A stretch of DNA of 32,626 nt from a virus, in IMG/VR virus record IMGVR_UViG_3300001460_000046, positions 1 to 32,626 of that record, one strand, 5' to 3'. Both the position numbers and the translations under genes were made by a program. Every line of letters starts with the position of its first letter. Position 1 is the first letter of the stretch. Positions 1 to 6,390 of this stretch are shown here, piece by piece. The notes beneath the pieces are model-generated. The model was not told the origin of the DNA, did not search any database, and was given only the letters and a program-made list of their open reading frames with translations.

Positions 1-301
1 AAGCAGCTGTTAATCTTTTCTTTTTAATAGGGTCTTTTACTCTACCCTTTGCAGCTCTAACTCTTTGATGTATTAAATTTATAATTTGTGATTGCCTTGC
101 ATGAGATTTTGATTTAAAAGTTTTTTTAGTTAATGTATCTCTGATATCAGATGTGGTACTAAATTTTACCTTAACAGTATCTTTAGGATTTTCATCAGTA
201 TAAAGTCTTCTACTAGAACCTTTAGGTTTTTTACCTGTACCTTTCTTAGGATCTGCTTCTAATAGAATTTTTTCTACTAAAGTATCAAATTTTCTTACCA
301 T
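1..301 (-). CDS. Basic late protein with CTS-like N-terminus, incomplete at window edge
   Basis: A minus-strand reading frame starts with ATG at 301-299, overlapping the stop of the upstream gene (ATGGTAA), and stays open to base 1, giving 100 codons without a stop. The product starts MVRKFDTLVEKILLEADPKK and is rich in Lys/Arg (stretches such as KKGTGKKPKGSSRR and RVKDPIKKKR). I do not recognise the family. The first 15 residues form an amphipathic segment ending in ILLE, which fits the [L/I]xE site cut by the T4 prohead protease, so an internal head protein is a reasonable inference. The gene is translationally coupled to the other small basic protein upstream and probably uses its late promoter. 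The C-terminus lies outside the window. Confidence 0.75.
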   Translation of the reverse strand, partial: MVRKFDTLVEKILLEADPKKGTGKKPKGSSRRLYTDENPKDTVKVKFSTTSDIRDTLTKKTFKSKSHARQSQIINLIHQRVRAAKGRVKDPIKKKRLTAA

Positions 302-633
302 TTTCTGCATGACCAATATCTTGCCATAGTTTTAGGACCTGGATTATCACAATTATGCCTAGCTCTAAATGATTTACGAGCTTTAGGGTTACTTTTACGT
401 ATTTTCATTGTCTTTTCTCCACGTTTTTTTGCTGATGTACCGCCATGACCGAAGTTAACCTTCTTAACATTACCTGTTTTAGGATTTTTTACATAAACTT
501 TAAATTTCTTAACGTCACCTCTCATTGGTTTATTTAATTTTACTTTACGACCTCTATATTCAGCATCTTCAGATGATGCCATAACTGGCCCATATTCATT
601 TAAAAGTTCTATTACTAAATTATTAAACTGCAT
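295..633 (-). CDS. Small basic late protein with C-terminal Cys/aromatic signature
   Basis: 112 aa, first gene of a minus-strand late unit. The N-terminus MQFNNLVIELLNEYG is amphipathic and ends in LLNE, resembling a T4 capsid-targeting peptide with a [L/I]xE cleavage site. The body is strongly basic. The last ~30 residues carry a compact signature with RKSFRARHNCDN, a GPKT turn and ARYWSCRKW at the very end, with two Cys and one His that could bind metal or nucleic acid. I recall similar C-terminal signatures in proteins of marine T4-like phages and large viruses but cannot give a function. An AATAAATA late-promoter octamer sits exactly 5 nt before the ATG and no Shine-Dalgarno is present. 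Confidence 0.85.
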   Translation of the reverse strand: MQFNNLVIELLNEYGPVMASSEDAEYRGRKVKLNKPMRGDVKKFKVYVKNPKTGNVKKVNFGHGGTSAKKRGEKTMKIRKSNPKARKSFRARHNCDNPGPKTMARYWSCRKW

Positions 634-638
634 AATTA

Positions 639-646
639 TATTTATT
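639..646 (-). promoter_or_regulatory. Late promoter octamer AATAAATA
   Basis: On the minus strand AATAAATA is followed by 5 nt (TAATT) and the ATG at 633. It matches the T4 late-promoter -10 element TATAAATA except for the first base. The expected start of transcription is the A of the ATG. Confidence 0.7.
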
Positions 647-648
647 TA

Positions 649-656
649 ATTAAATA
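649..656 (+). promoter_or_regulatory. Late promoter octamer ATTAAATA
   Basis: ATTAAATA followed by ATAGT and the ATG at 662. It lies back to back with the minus-strand late promoter, so both divergent genes are served by a 28-bp intergenic region. Confidence 0.6.
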
Positions 657-661
657 ATAGT

Positions 662-1216
662 ATGGATAAAGAAACTAATTTGATTTTTGAAAAATACAAA
701 CAAGTAAATGAAGCTTTAGGGTTAGGTCCTAATACACCTTCTATGATTCATATAAAAGTTGGTGAAACTAAAGCTTTGAGACCAAAAACTCAACCACCAA
801 CTGAAGATGAAATGGTTTTTATTCAAGCAGGTGATAAAGAAGAGGATTCAGATTGCGGTTGCGGAGGAGAATCTGAAGATGATTGCGGTTGCGATAGTAA
901 AGAAGGTAAAACAATTTATGATGGTGAATTAGATATGGCTAGATTAGAATTATTAAAAGCTAATGAATACGCTGCAAAACTTTTTCATCATATAGGTAAT
1001 CACCCTGATAGTGATTATTTAGAAGGCTGGGTTGCAAGTAAAATAACTAAAGCAGCTGATTATCTATCTTCTGTTTATCATTATCTAGATTATGAAGATA
1101 ATTTTGCTACTAGAGAACCTTGTTATAGCGATGAGGAAGAAAATGAAGACGAAGATCTAGAAATAGACGATGATGAAATGACTAAAACAGCTCGCGAGTC
1201 TGGTTTTGGTGCTTAA
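662..1216 (+). CDS. Acidic late protein with CGCGG/CGC cysteine clusters, probable virion protein
   Basis: 184 aa, strongly acidic. The N-terminus MDKETNLIFEKYKQVNEALG is helical with two hydrophobic-x-Glu sites (IFE, VNE). Residues ~60-77 carry two near-identical clusters, DCGCGG and DCGCD, encoded by a short direct repeat (GATTGCGGTTGCG twice) and separated by an acidic spacer; this could be a small metal-binding patch. The middle (LELLKANEYAAKLFHHIG, then LEGWVASKITKAADYL) is a helical segment of a type I recall in structural proteins of marine T4-like phages, but I cannot name the family. The tail is a run of Asp/Glu. The gene has a late promoter 5 nt before the ATG, and its TAA shares a TTAA double stop with the convergent gene. 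Confidence 0.8.
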   Translation: MDKETNLIFEKYKQVNEALGLGPNTPSMIHIKVGETKALRPKTQPPTEDEMVFIQAGDKEEDSDCGCGGESEDDCGCDSKEGKTIYDGELDMARLELLKANEYAAKLFHHIGNHPDSDYLEGWVASKITKAADYLSSVYHYLDYEDNFATREPCYSDEEENEDEDLEIDDDEMTKTARESGFGA

Positions 1217-3108
1217 ATTAACTTATTATCAAAAATACGTTTAATTTCTTCATCAAATGAACCGTAAAGATCAGTAATTAAGTTTCTTCTTAGTGTATCA
1301 TCACCTGATTTATAAAGATATCTAATTTCTGAAGCACTTCTTATATCTTTATCTAATATATCAAAATCCATAGTAGGTAATGTTACGATATATCCATGTT
1401 TATCTAAAGTTTCAGACTTATCTAAATTTTCAAAAGGTTGGAAGTAACTAGGAGTACCATTTTTCTTAGTCCCGAACTTAAATCTCGGTTTATCACCTTC
1501 CATATCTTTAGCTGATACTGCAAAAATAAGAATTGTATTATCTGCAGTGTAATCTTGAACGATTTCTTTAGCTAAATATGGATTTACTACTTTTTTAACA
1601 AAATTAGGGTCAATTCCAGAACTTTGTATCATTTGAACTTTTTCATCGTAAGTAAATGGTGATCTTTCTGGATCAGTCTTTTCAGAAGTTGATATAAAAA
1701 CGTCACCATTAGGAAATTCCTGTTTTAGTTTATTATAAACTGAAGCATGACCTTTATGAAAAGGGTGAAATCTACCAGGATATATAACTAATATTTTTTT
1801 AGTAACGTTATCATTAAATTCTTTTAAAAAATTATACATTTCACCAAAGGTATCTATAGAATGTCTTAATCTGGTACCTTCCCCAGTGTTAAATACTGGA
1901 GGGTTATTAATATAATTTTCTTCATCACTTGGTTTACCTGCTAAAAAATTAGCTCTACTAAATTCTAACCTATCTACTAATTTTATTGCATTACCATCTC
2001 TATCAATTGCTACATACCCTTCAGGAGAGGTTACTTTTAATGTACCATCACCGTTATCTATAAAATGTTTAGTAGTATATACAGCATTATTATATTTGTT
2101 TATAAAAATTTGTTTAGCATCAGAAAGTAACTTACTTACTTTAAAGAGATTAATAATATTATCTTTATCTCTTTTTATTTCATTTAATTTTTTAGTATAT
2201 AGTAATTTAACCTTTGATTTACCAGTATCACTTTTTCTTTTAGCAATTTCTCTTTCCATTCTACCTAAAAACCAATTTATAAAACTATTATAAGAATCTT
2301 CAGGGTCTTTTAAGTATTCCCCTTCTTTAATTTCTACATTAGTGTAGATGTTTATAAGATCTAAAGGTAAGTCATTATAATCTACGTTTATACCATCTAC
2401 AACATTTAAAATACCTTTTATTTGCTCTGACTCATCTTTAGTTAAAGTAACTACACCAGTATCATCTTTAAAATAAGCATCGTCAACCCAAATATCATTA
2501 ACTTCATTTAAATTATCAATTTTAGCACCAAATCTAGCACCACCACCTAAATCATCATACTCAGTATGAAATATAATACCAAATTTAGATTCTTTTACCT
2601 TTTTACCTAACTCAGAATCTTCTTCAATAGCATATTTTATTGTATTTGGTTTAAAAGTTATATGAGAAGTACCATCTATATCTTCTATTCTTTTAGATGA
2701 ATCATCAAACATAAAATCACCTTGTAAGATATTTTTTATACCTAATTGAGGTAAGTATTTTAATGCTTTTTTAAGTTTATCAGCTAAACCTGGTGAACTA
2801 CCATGATTTAAATCAATATCACTCTCTGTATAATTAAACTTAGGGTTCATATTGAAAATAGATTTAGTACCAACAAAAAACTTACCGTTTTCAGGATTAA
2901 TACCTGCAAATAATGCTGGTGCTCCGTCCCATTTAACTGTAGTACCTATTCTACCACTGTTAGTTTCAAGATGATTTAATAAATCATGTATAAATTTTCT
3001 TGCTAATGTATATCCATCTTTACCCTTTTTAAGAATAAGTTCTTCTAAATGAGTTAAATGAGTATTAGCCTTTTTCTGCTCAGTAATATATTGTTTTAAT
3101 GTTTTCAT
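1213..3108 (-). CDS. Two-domain protein: ligase-like KxDG domain plus HxGH nucleotidyltransferase, CTS-like N-terminus
   Basis: 631 aa from the ATG at 3108, which overlaps the upstream stop (ATGA) and follows AGGAT; a start at 3129 would add MYPCRIK without such support. Residues 1-10, MKTLKQYITE, closely resemble the T4 internal-protein capsid-targeting peptide (MKTYQEFIAE) and end in ITE, a prohead-protease-type site. Residues 59-62 are KWDG, the motif I pattern of covalent nucleotidyltransferases (DNA/RNA ligases), followed by LQGDFMF (~128-134) and FGIIFHTEYD (~176-185), plausible for motifs III and IIIa. From about residue 437 a Rossmann-like nucleotidyltransferase begins: ILVIYPGRFHPFHKGH (HKGH at 451-454) with a late SASEIR segment like the SxTxxR motif of NadM/TagD-type enzymes. 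Substrates are unknown. It is the last gene of a late operon. Confidence 0.85.
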   Translation of the reverse strand: MKTLKQYITEQKKANTHLTHLEELILKKGKDGYTLARKFIHDLLNHLETNSGRIGTTVKWDGAPALFAGINPENGKFFVGTKSIFNMNPKFNYTESDIDLNHGSSPGLADKLKKALKYLPQLGIKNILQGDFMFDDSSKRIEDIDGTSHITFKPNTIKYAIEEDSELGKKVKESKFGIIFHTEYDDLGGGARFGAKIDNLNEVNDIWVDDAYFKDDTGVVTLTKDESEQIKGILNVVDGINVDYNDLPLDLINIYTNVEIKEGEYLKDPEDSYNSFINWFLGRMEREIAKRKSDTGKSKVKLLYTKKLNEIKRDKDNIINLFKVSKLLSDAKQIFINKYNNAVYTTKHFIDNGDGTLKVTSPEGYVAIDRDGNAIKLVDRLEFSRANFLAGKPSDEENYINNPPVFNTGEGTRLRHSIDTFGEMYNFLKEFNDNVTKKILVIYPGRFHPFHKGHASVYNKLKQEFPNGDVFISTSEKTDPERSPFTYDEKVQMIQSSGIDPNFVKKVVNPYLAKEIVQDYTADNTILIFAVSAKDMEGDKPRFKFGTKKNGTPSYFQPFENLDKSETLDKHGYIVTLPTMDFDILDKDIRSASEIRYLYKSGDDTLRRNLITDLYGSFDEEIKRIFDNKLI

Positions 3109-3644
3109 CTTGATCCTACAAGGGTACAATCCCAGCCTCCACCATCAGCTCTATGACCGAAATCTAATACACCTTTTAAATTATTTATTTGAATATAAAA
3201 ATCACTAATATTAGTTAAATTTTTCATATTTACAGACTGTAAAGCTAGATCATTACCAATATTATTAAAAGCTAAAAAATTATCAAACCCTTGAGCTTTT
3301 TTATATTCAAATAACTGTACAACACCACCTATATACCTTAATAGATTAACTCCAAGTTTAGCAGACTTACCTCTTAATTTACCTTTCCGTAAGAAATAAT
3401 CTCTTTCTACTACTAATCTATCATATAAATTATTATTTTTAGCTAATTCTATTATTTCACCTTTAGAATCCGGTACACCGCAATAGTGAGCTATAAACTC
3501 GCATATTAATTCAAGTTGTTGATTATCATCTTTACCTTCCTCTTGTAGTTTTTCAAAATTAGTTTTTAAAGCTGCTGTCTTAAACATTCTACCACTAGGA
3601 CCTTTTAATTCTACTTCTAAACCACCGGTACTTAAATCACCTTT
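3105..3644 (-). CDS. 3' part of frameshifted possible PD-(D/E)xK nuclease
   Basis: This frame continues the protein broken at the A5 run on the minus strand (3646-3642). It reads KGDLSTGGLEVELKGPSGRMF and then about 160 further residues, ending GGGWDCTLVGSR. The GD..(8)..ExK arrangement (Asp, then ELK) is the signature layout of PD-(D/E)xK nucleases. There is no credible start or ribosome site of its own: an internal ATG at 3587 exists but cuts off the conserved motif. The TGA overlaps the start of the KxDG/HxGH gene (ATGA). It should be read together with the 5' part as one protein of about 340 aa. Confidence 0.75.
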   Translation of the reverse strand, partial: KGDLSTGGLEVELKGPSGRMFKTAALKTNFEKLQEEGKDDNQQLELICEFIAHYCGVPDSKGEIIELAKNNNLYDRLVVERDYFLRKGKLRGKSAKLGVNLLRYIGGVVQLFEYKKAQGFDNFLAFNNIGNDLALQSVNMKNLTNISDFYIQINNLKGVLDFGHRADGGGWDCTLVGSR

Positions 3645-4126
3645 TTAGGTTTAATACCATCAGTTAAAAATGCTAAAAATAATTCACCGCATCCTGGTGA
3701 TCCATGCGTTGGAGCTTCTGGTACTGCACACCATGCGCTGCTAAAATAATTGTTATATACATCAGAGTTATGGAAACTATTTTTTACAAAAGCTTCTAAC
3801 GTAAAAAACGAACTGTTTTCACATAATCCTAAAAAATCTGATTGAGCATGCTTAAAATTTTCTTCTTTTACTTCTAAATTAGCGCTATGAGAAAAACTTT
3901 GAAAAATATTTAAATTATCATTTATATTACCACCTGCTTTATCTAATCTACCTTCAATTTCTTGTCTACCTGCTATACTATCAGTGGTACCCATCTTGAC
4001 ATATCTGGATAAAATATCATCATAATAGTTTTGATCTACATTAGCAAGTAGTTCATAGCTATCACCTTTTTTTGTATAAAGAGAAACGTCTTCTTTATAA
4101 ATTTTATCTAAAGATCTCCAGCTCAT
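3632..4126 (-). CDS. 5' part of frameshifted possible PD-(D/E)xK nuclease
   Basis: 164 codons starting MSWRSLDKIYKEDVSLYT at an ATG overlapping the upstream TGA. It ends prematurely in KPKKVI, directly after a CCTAAAAAGG run. One extra A (A6 instead of A5) joins it to the downstream frame and gives GIKPKKGDLSTGGLEVELKG. In the joined protein E148 (CGELFLAF helix), D164, E173 and K175 form a plausible PD-(D/E)xK catalytic set. The N-terminal ~140 residues are not recognised. The slip site is T-AAA-AAG, a poor -1 frameshift heptamer because the slipped P-site codon would be TAA, so a sequence error or true mutation is more likely than programmed frameshifting. The nuclease assignment rests on motif spacing only. 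Confidence 0.75.
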   Translation of the reverse strand: MSWRSLDKIYKEDVSLYTKKGDSYELLANVDQNYYDDILSRYVKMGTTDSIAGRQEIEGRLDKAGGNINDNLNIFQSFSHSANLEVKEENFKHAQSDFLGLCENSSFFTLEAFVKNSFHNSDVYNNYFSSAWCAVPEAPTHGSPGCGELFLAFLTDGIKPKKVI

Positions 4127-4449
4127 ACATCTATATCTATATCAGTTGAATATTTTTTCATGATATTGATTAATAGAGAAAGAGAACTTTTTGCATTTTT
4201 TTCATTAATGTCTCCTAAACTAGTAATTGAATCAACATCATTAGAATCGATTTGTGTTACTAAAGCTTTTTTAATCATTCTAACTAAAAGTACCTCAGAT
4301 TCAGGAGATAGTTTTTCAACCTCTGGTTCAGGTTGTTCTGCTACTTCGGTATCAGTAACTGTGGTAGTATCTGTTTCCATACCAGGTAATTCAGCACCTG
4401 TTTCATCTTGTTCAAATACTTTATCAAATGCTTCTAAAAATTTTTTCAT
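4123..4449 (-). CDS. Small acidic late protein with CTS-like N-terminus
   Basis: 108 aa. The N-terminus MKKFLEAFDKVFEQDE is an amphipathic helix ending in VFE, followed by an acidic, Thr/Pro/Glu-rich disordered stretch and a helical C-terminal half (SEVLLVRMIKKALV, then SLSLLINIMKKYS). The ATG lies just after the stop of the preceding gene, with a strong GGAGG at 4466-4462 on the minus strand, 12 nt upstream. The gene is operonic rather than leaderless. No family is recognised; an internal-head or scaffold-like role is inferred from the N-terminus and context only. Confidence 0.75.
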   Translation of the reverse strand: MKKFLEAFDKVFEQDETGAELPGMETDTTTVTDTEVAEQPEPEVEKLSPESEVLLVRMIKKALVTQIDSNDVDSITSLGDINEKNAKSSLSLLINIMKKYSTDIDIDV

Positions 4450-4450
4450 T

Positions 4451-4741
4451 TTATTTTATTCCCTCCGCTGCAGTTTTTATTTTACCTGCTATTTTTCTCA
4501 TCATAACCCCGTAAGCTTTATTAACTTCTTTTTGAGGATCTGGACCGAAAAGTCTTTCTTTTTCTGGACCAGTTGTTAATCTTTGAGCAATACCTATTGC
4601 ATCTTCTGTAGATTTATCTAAAAACTCATTTTCAGCATCTTCAATTTCATTTGTCATATTATTAATTTTATTTAAAAATGACTTAAATTTTTGAGGATCA
4701 CTAAATCTTAATCTACTTAAAATATCAGTTGCTTCTCCATT
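4451..4741 (-). CDS. 3' part of frameshifted small late protein
   Basis: In this frame the protein continues NGEATDILSRLRFSDPQKF and ends GKIKTAAEGIK, about 96 residues, mostly helical. It joins the 5' part when one A is removed from the A4 run at 4746-4743, giving LVKAGKNGEATDILSRL. An internal ATG at 4657 could only yield a 68-residue piece without a visible Shine-Dalgarno. Function unknown. Confidence 0.65.
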   Translation of the reverse strand, partial: NGEATDILSRLRFSDPQKFKSFLNKINNMTNEIEDAENEFLDKSTEDAIGIAQRLTTGPEKERLFGPDPQKEVNKAYGVMMRKIAGKIKTAAEGIK

Positions 4742-4868
4742 CTTTTCCAGCTTTAACTAATTCGAAAACTTTAGATTCTAAATCTTCTTCATTTTCATCA
4801 GCTGCATATTGATTTTCATATACCTTTTCAGCTAATATCTTATTAGCTATGCTTGTAAACTTATCCAT
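4725..4868 (-). CDS. 5' part of frameshifted small late protein with CTS-like N-terminus
   Basis: A 47-codon reading frame starts at the ATG at 4868, exactly 5 nt after the late octamer GATAAATA. It begins MDKFTSIANKILAEKVYEN, an amphipathic segment ending in ILAE, a good match to a T4 prohead protease site. It stops at TGA 4727-4725 shortly after an A4 run; moving to the next frame restores a continuous protein of about 138 aa with the segment at 4451-4741. The promoter and targeting-like peptide belong to the whole gene, so the break is probably an indel. Confidence 0.65.
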   Translation of the reverse strand: MDKFTSIANKILAEKVYENQYAADENEEDLESKVFELVKAGKEWRSN

Positions 4869-4873
4869 ATTAT

Positions 4874-4881
4874 TATTTATC
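4874..4881 (-). promoter_or_regulatory. Late promoter octamer GATAAATA
   Basis: Minus-strand GATAAATA, then ATAAT (5 nt), then the ATG at 4868. It probably drives the run of late genes down to 1213. Confidence 0.65.
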
Positions 4882-5437
4882 TAATTAAAAGAAGTTTTGT
4901 TGATAACTTGTTGAAGTAATCTTTATTTAAAAAAGTTAATTCATATCTTTTAGTAAACTTCTTTATATTAGAAAATGTATACCTACTAATATCAATTTTG
5001 TTTATTTTAGATATCATTGAATTAATAGTAGTTTGAGCTTTACCATCATTTTTATCAATAAGAAAAGTTAGGTATCCAATTGAGAATTTACTTATGTATA
5101 TTTTTACCGGTAATAATTTTTCTACCTTTCTTAAAGTATTATTAAAAAATAATAATAAATCCTTTTCTTTATAATATTTAAATATTTCACAATCATCTAA
5201 CTGGGTATTATTAAAGTAAATTAAAGTTTTACTTTTTGATTTTAATACCTTTTCACATACACCTAATATTATATAATGAAAGAAAAATTTCTTAACTAAA
5301 GAGTTATTAATACTTTTATCTAACAACTTATATTCATGTAATGTATTAATTATTTCAGGTTGTATATCTTTAATAAACAAGTCATTAAAATCTACAATAT
5401 TTAAATCATAATTATCTAAACATAAATCAGGCATCAT
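4877..5437 (-). CDS. Hypothetical protein in late operon
   Basis: About 186 aa with three possible close starts (ATG at 5446, 5437 and 5434); 5437 is given as a compromise. It overlaps the end of the upstream GIY-YIG gene, so the two are translationally coupled. The sequence is rich in Lys, Asn, Ile and Leu, with predicted helices (SLVKKFFFHYIILGVCEKVL) and no recognisable catalytic motif. The length is close to T4 gp62, but I see no convincing similarity and do not assign that function. The stop overlaps the next late promoter. Confidence 0.7.
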   Translation of the reverse strand: MMPDLCLDNYDLNIVDFNDLFIKDIQPEIINTLHEYKLLDKSINNSLVKKFFFHYIILGVCEKVLKSKSKTLIYFNNTQLDDCEIFKYYKEKDLLLFFNNTLRKVEKLLPVKIYISKFSIGYLTFLIDKNDGKAQTTINSMISKINKIDISRYTFSNIKKFTKRYELTFLNKDYFNKLSTKLLLIR

Positions 5438-5861
5438 TATTATCATTATAATACTGTTCCAGTAATTCTTTAGGTGGTCTACCTATTCTACAGTTTATAA
5501 TACCATTATAATAATTTTCATCCAATAATACATCTTTTTCAAATTGCATCTTTGATTCATAATAAGCTAATTCAAACTTATTATTACAAAACTTTAAAAT
5601 TTTAAAAACAAATTTATCTAAACCTAATGTACCCATATCTATTTTCAAGGAATCGCTACTACCAACATAGGTTTTCCAATCACTTTCTTTATAGTCAATA
5701 CGTTTACGTTTTTTACCTTTAAGAGGTAAGCGTTTTATTTTACGCTTCATTTGTTTTTTACCTATATATTTTTTACCGTTAGTTATATTAACGATCTCAT
5801 ATATAAAGCCAAACGCTTCTTCAGGTACAGGGCCGTAAACTTTCCAGTGACCTGTATCCAT
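5427..5861 (-). CDS. GIY-YIG endonuclease-like protein (SegE type)
   Basis: 144 aa. The signature is FGFIYEIVNITNGKKYIGKK: I20-Y21 and Y32-I33-G34 give the GIY-YIG core, followed by a very basic stretch (KRKIKRLPLKGKKRKR), a TYVGSS turn and a helix with a Glu (AYYESKMQF) that fits the metal-binding Glu of the family. T4 encodes several free-standing GIY-YIG endonucleases (Seg proteins); the SegE-type family is my best match. Unlike a mobile homing endonuclease it sits tightly inside a late operon: its ATG overlaps the stop of the preceding gene. A structural or packaging-linked nuclease role is therefore possible but is inference. Confidence 0.8.
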   Translation of the reverse strand: MDTGHWKVYGPVPEEAFGFIYEIVNITNGKKYIGKKQMKRKIKRLPLKGKKRKRIDYKESDWKTYVGSSDSLKIDMGTLGLDKFVFKILKFCNNKFELAYYESKMQFEKDVLLDENYYNGIINCRIGRPPKELLEQYYNDNNDA

Positions 5862-6109
5862 TAAGATAAACCGTTGATGTAATTAGTAACTGCAGCTTGC
5901 ACGTCTGAATAAGTCCAATCGCTGCCATAATTTGCATCACTTAATTCAGATAAATTTATAAAATTACCATCACTATTTAAAACAACTTGTATTTTTTTAA
6001 TCCCTGGTGCATCTATTATTCTAGTTATAGATACTTCTGAGTAAGATTCAGTCACTGCAGGTTGAGTGGTAACTGTTTTTTCTGCTGATAAAGTCAATGT
6101 TAAGCTCAT
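5861..6109 (-). CDS. Small hypothetical late protein
   Basis: 82 aa starting MSLTLTLSAEKTV, Thr/Ser/Val-rich with beta-strand character (SITRIIDAPGIKKIQVVLNSDG) and a helical end (YSDVQAAVTNYINGL). No family recognised. It has its own late octamer AATAAATA 5 nt before the ATG, which overlaps the stop of the gene upstream, and it leads into the GIY-YIG gene by a stop/start overlap. High dosage and late timing would fit a minor structural protein. Confidence 0.75.
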   Translation of the reverse strand: MSLTLTLSAEKTVTTQPAVTESYSEVSITRIIDAPGIKKIQVVLNSDGNFINLSELSDANYGSDWTYSDVQAAVTNYINGLS

Positions 6110-6114
6110 AATAT

Positions 6115-6122
6115 TATTTATT
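6115..6122 (-). promoter_or_regulatory. Late promoter octamer AATAAATA
   Basis: Minus-strand AATAAATA, then ATATT (5 nt), then the ATG at 6109. The octamer overlaps the TAA of the upstream gene. Confidence 0.65.
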
Positions 6123-6369
6123 TACGTTTTTTACGTTTTCTACGTTTTTTTCCTGTAACACCTTTTCTTGTTTGAACTGCTCCTAAAGCAAAAGGTCTTC
6201 TAAAATCACCTGGAGCATAAAAATCAGTATTAGATAATGTTTGAGGTTTAGAAATAGCATTAGCTCCTAATGCACCGCCTCCTACTGTATTTTCGTCTTC
6301 TTCTTTAGTTTTTTTCTTTTTATTTAAACTTTTTTTAAAAGCTTTTTCAAATAGAGTTGTTTTCTTCAC
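6118..6369 (-). CDS. Small highly basic late protein with CTS-like N-terminus, GTG start
   Basis: 83 aa, starting GTG at 6369. The ends are extremely basic: N-terminal KKSLNKKKKTKEED and C-terminal GKKRRKRKKRK, the latter encoded by a short ACGTTTTTT-like repeat. The centre is Gly/Ala-rich (VGGGALGANAISKP). The first residues, KKTTLFEKAF, contain an LFE site. It may be a DNA-condensing internal head protein; this is inference from composition and promoter. A perfect TATAAATA lies 5 nt before the GTG, and only 21 bp separate it from the divergent uvsY. Confidence 0.75.
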   Translation of the reverse strand: MKKTTLFEKAFKKSLNKKKKTKEEDENTVGGGALGANAISKPQTLSNTDFYAPGDFRRPFALGAVQTRKGVTGKKRRKRKKRK

Positions 6370-6384
6370 GTAAGTATTTATAAT
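6357..6384 (+). promoter_or_regulatory. Sigma70-like promoter of uvsY
   Basis: TTGTTT (6357-6362), a 16-nt spacer and TATAAT (6379-6384), then 6 nt to the GTG at 6391. The -35 part lies inside the divergent gene. The predicted start of transcription is the G of GTG. Confidence 0.55.
6375..6382 (-). promoter_or_regulatory. Late promoter octamer TATAAATA
   Basis: Perfect minus-strand TATAAATA, then CTTAC (5 nt), then GTG at 6369. It overlaps the plus-strand TATAAT box of uvsY at 6379-6384. Confidence 0.8.
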
Positions 6385-6390
6385 TATAAT

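Noticed and set aside
3632-3650. Programmed -1 frameshift at T-AAA-AAG
   Set aside because: The P-site codon would have to re-pair with TAA, a poor slip. There is no clear stimulatory hairpin, and other one-base breaks in this window fit indels better.
4160-4579. 139-codon plus-strand reading frame
   Set aside because: It lies antisense to two late genes with better starts and a ribosome site. Its Ser/Phe/Leu-rich product is the mirror of acidic coding sequence.
4877-5437. Clamp loader small subunit gp62
   Set aside because: Only the length is similar to T4 gp62. No matching segments are seen, and it lies in a late operon far from gp45.
5427-5861. Mobile homing endonuclease inserted in the genome
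   Set aside because: The GIY-YIG gene is coupled by stop/start overlaps on both sides within a late operon, and no interrupted gene or intron border is visible.
6118-6160. Tandem repeat of ACGTTTTTT type
   Set aside because: It encodes the Arg/Lys-rich tail of a real protein, so it reflects amino-acid composition rather than an independent repeat element.
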